A model generated the notes under the pieces. That model made no database searches. It worked only from the letters and a program-made list of their open reading frames with translations, and was not told where the DNA came from. A program made the position numbers and the translations under genes. DNA of 5,915 nucleotides from positions 1 to 5,915 of the forward strand of contig WTCH01000125.1 in assembly GCA_013138675.1 (NCBI GenBank), in the 5' to 3' direction. Of this stretch, positions 5,325 to 5,915 are shown one piece after another. Position 1 is the first letter of the stretch. Each line of letters opens with the position of its first letter. The stretch is from Woeseiaceae bacterium (GTDB taxonomy: Bacteria > Pseudomonadota > Gammaproteobacteria > Steroidobacterales > Woeseiaceae).

Positions 5325-5915
5325 ACAGGGTCAGACAGGAAGACCTCGGCACGCCGGCATCCGGCAGCACGGATACGGTGCAGGTCGAGATTGATGGACT
5401 GCCCGCGACCGTAAAGGCCGGGACCAGCATTCTGCGTGCGGCACGTGAGTCGGGCGTCGACATTCCGAAACTGTGCGCTACCGATAGCCTCAAGCCATTC
5501 GGCTCATGTCGCATGTGCCTCGTCGAGGTTGAGGGTCGCAAGGGCTACCCCGCTTCGTGCACCACGCCGATCGAGGCTGGCATGAAGATCCGCACCCAGA
5601 CTGAAGCACTCGCGCAATTGCGCCGCAACGTCATGGAGCTGTACATCTCCGACCACCCGCTCGACTGCCTTACCTGTGCGGCAAACGGCGACTGCGAATT
5701 GCAGGACATGGCTGGGGCCGTCGGGCTGCGCGAGGTGCGCTACGGATTTGAAGGTGAGAATCACCTCGATGCCGGGGTCGACTCCAGTAACCCTTACTTC
5801 CAGTTCGATGCCAGCAAATGCATCGTGTGCTCGCGCTGCGTGCGCGCCTGCGATGAGGTCCAGGGAACTTTTGCGCTGACGATCCAGGGGCGCGGCTTCG
5901 ATTCCAAAGTCTCGG
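5321..5915 (+). CDS. fdsA: NAD-dependent formate dehydrogenase alpha subunit, N-terminal part (cut by window edge)
   Basis: FdsA is the catalytic Mo-bis-MGD subunit; formate is oxidised at its C-terminal domain, which lies beyond the window. The 198 visible residues hold the NuoG-like electron-transfer head. First is a [2Fe-2S] ferredoxin domain with C52, C63, C66 and C80 (C-x10-C-x2-C-x13-C). Next is a His-ligated [4Fe-4S] site with H112, C116, C119 and C125 (HPLDCLTCAANGDC). Then comes the first half of a two-cluster ferredoxin domain with C167, C170, C173 and C177. The family is about 950 residues, so roughly a fifth is present. ATG 5321 overlaps the fdsB stop (ATGA), which supports the start and translational coupling. 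NuoG or HoxU share this head; the fdhD-fdsG-fdsB context makes formate dehydrogenase the best call, to be confirmed by the molybdopterin domain downstream. Confidence 0.92.
   Translation, partial: MNRVRQEDLGTPASGSTDTVQVEIDGLPATVKAGTSILRAARESGVDIPKLCATDSLKPFGSCRMCLVEVEGRKGYPASCTTPIEAGMKIRTQTEALAQLRRNVMELYISDHPLDCLTCAANGDCELQDMAGAVGLREVRYGFEGENHLDAGVDSSNPYFQFDASKCIVCSRCVRACDEVQGTFALTIQGRGFDSKVS

Noticed and set aside
3322..5915. NuoEFG of complex I or HoxEFU of a NAD-linked hydrogenase
   Set aside because: The NuoE/F/G-like trio is preceded directly by fdhD with overlapping codons, and no nuoA-D gene lies upstream. The FdsB N-terminal extension also fits formate dehydrogenase better than complex I. 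Only the missing C-terminus of the alpha subunit leaves a small doubt.

Overview
The window reads as part of a proteobacterial chromosome, most likely a gammaproteobacterium. It is GC-rich (by eye near 60%), encodes a Tat-exported high-potential iron-sulfur protein (HiPIP), and carries an Fds-type NAD-dependent formate dehydrogenase operon. Genus cannot be fixed from sequence alone. I see no mobile element, RNA gene, CRISPR array or large repeat.

Left arm, minus strand (1-893): a HiPIP gene (570-893, TTG start behind a strong Shine-Dalgarno) is followed by an MBL-fold hydrolase of the persulfide dioxygenase/Blh type (1-512, cut by the window edge). A perfect GC-rich hairpin (521-546) fills most of the gap between them.

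Divergent intergenic region (894 to about 1044): it holds the HiPIP ribosome binding site, an imperfect hairpin in the presumed HiPIP leader, and a near-consensus Fur box (1046-1060). The Fur box lies at or over the start of the rightward gene. A weaker Fur-like half-site sits at 956-970.

Right arm, plus strand (about 1045-5915): five tightly packed genes run to the right edge. They are an exported zinc metallopeptidase-like protein, fdhD (sulfurtransferase for the Mo cofactor), fdsG, fdsB and the N-terminal third or less of fdsA. The fdhD/fdsG and fdsB/fdsA junctions are ATGA overlaps, fdsG/fdsB is a TGATG overlap, and the peptidase/fdhD gap is 13 bases. Together fdsGBA would build a cytoplasmic, oxygen-tolerant type of molybdenum formate dehydrogenase that oxidises formate to CO2 and passes electrons through many Fe-S clusters to FMN and NAD+. 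FdhD sulfurates the bis-MGD cofactor the enzyme needs.

The genes themselves belong to known families, so I do not claim a new system. The points worth a second look are the Fur box at the head of the formate dehydrogenase operon and facing an Fe-S protein, the uncharacterised exported peptidase leading that operon, a 13-bp perfect inverted repeat inside the peptidase gene, and the hairpin that separates the MBL gene from its only visible Shine-Dalgarno.
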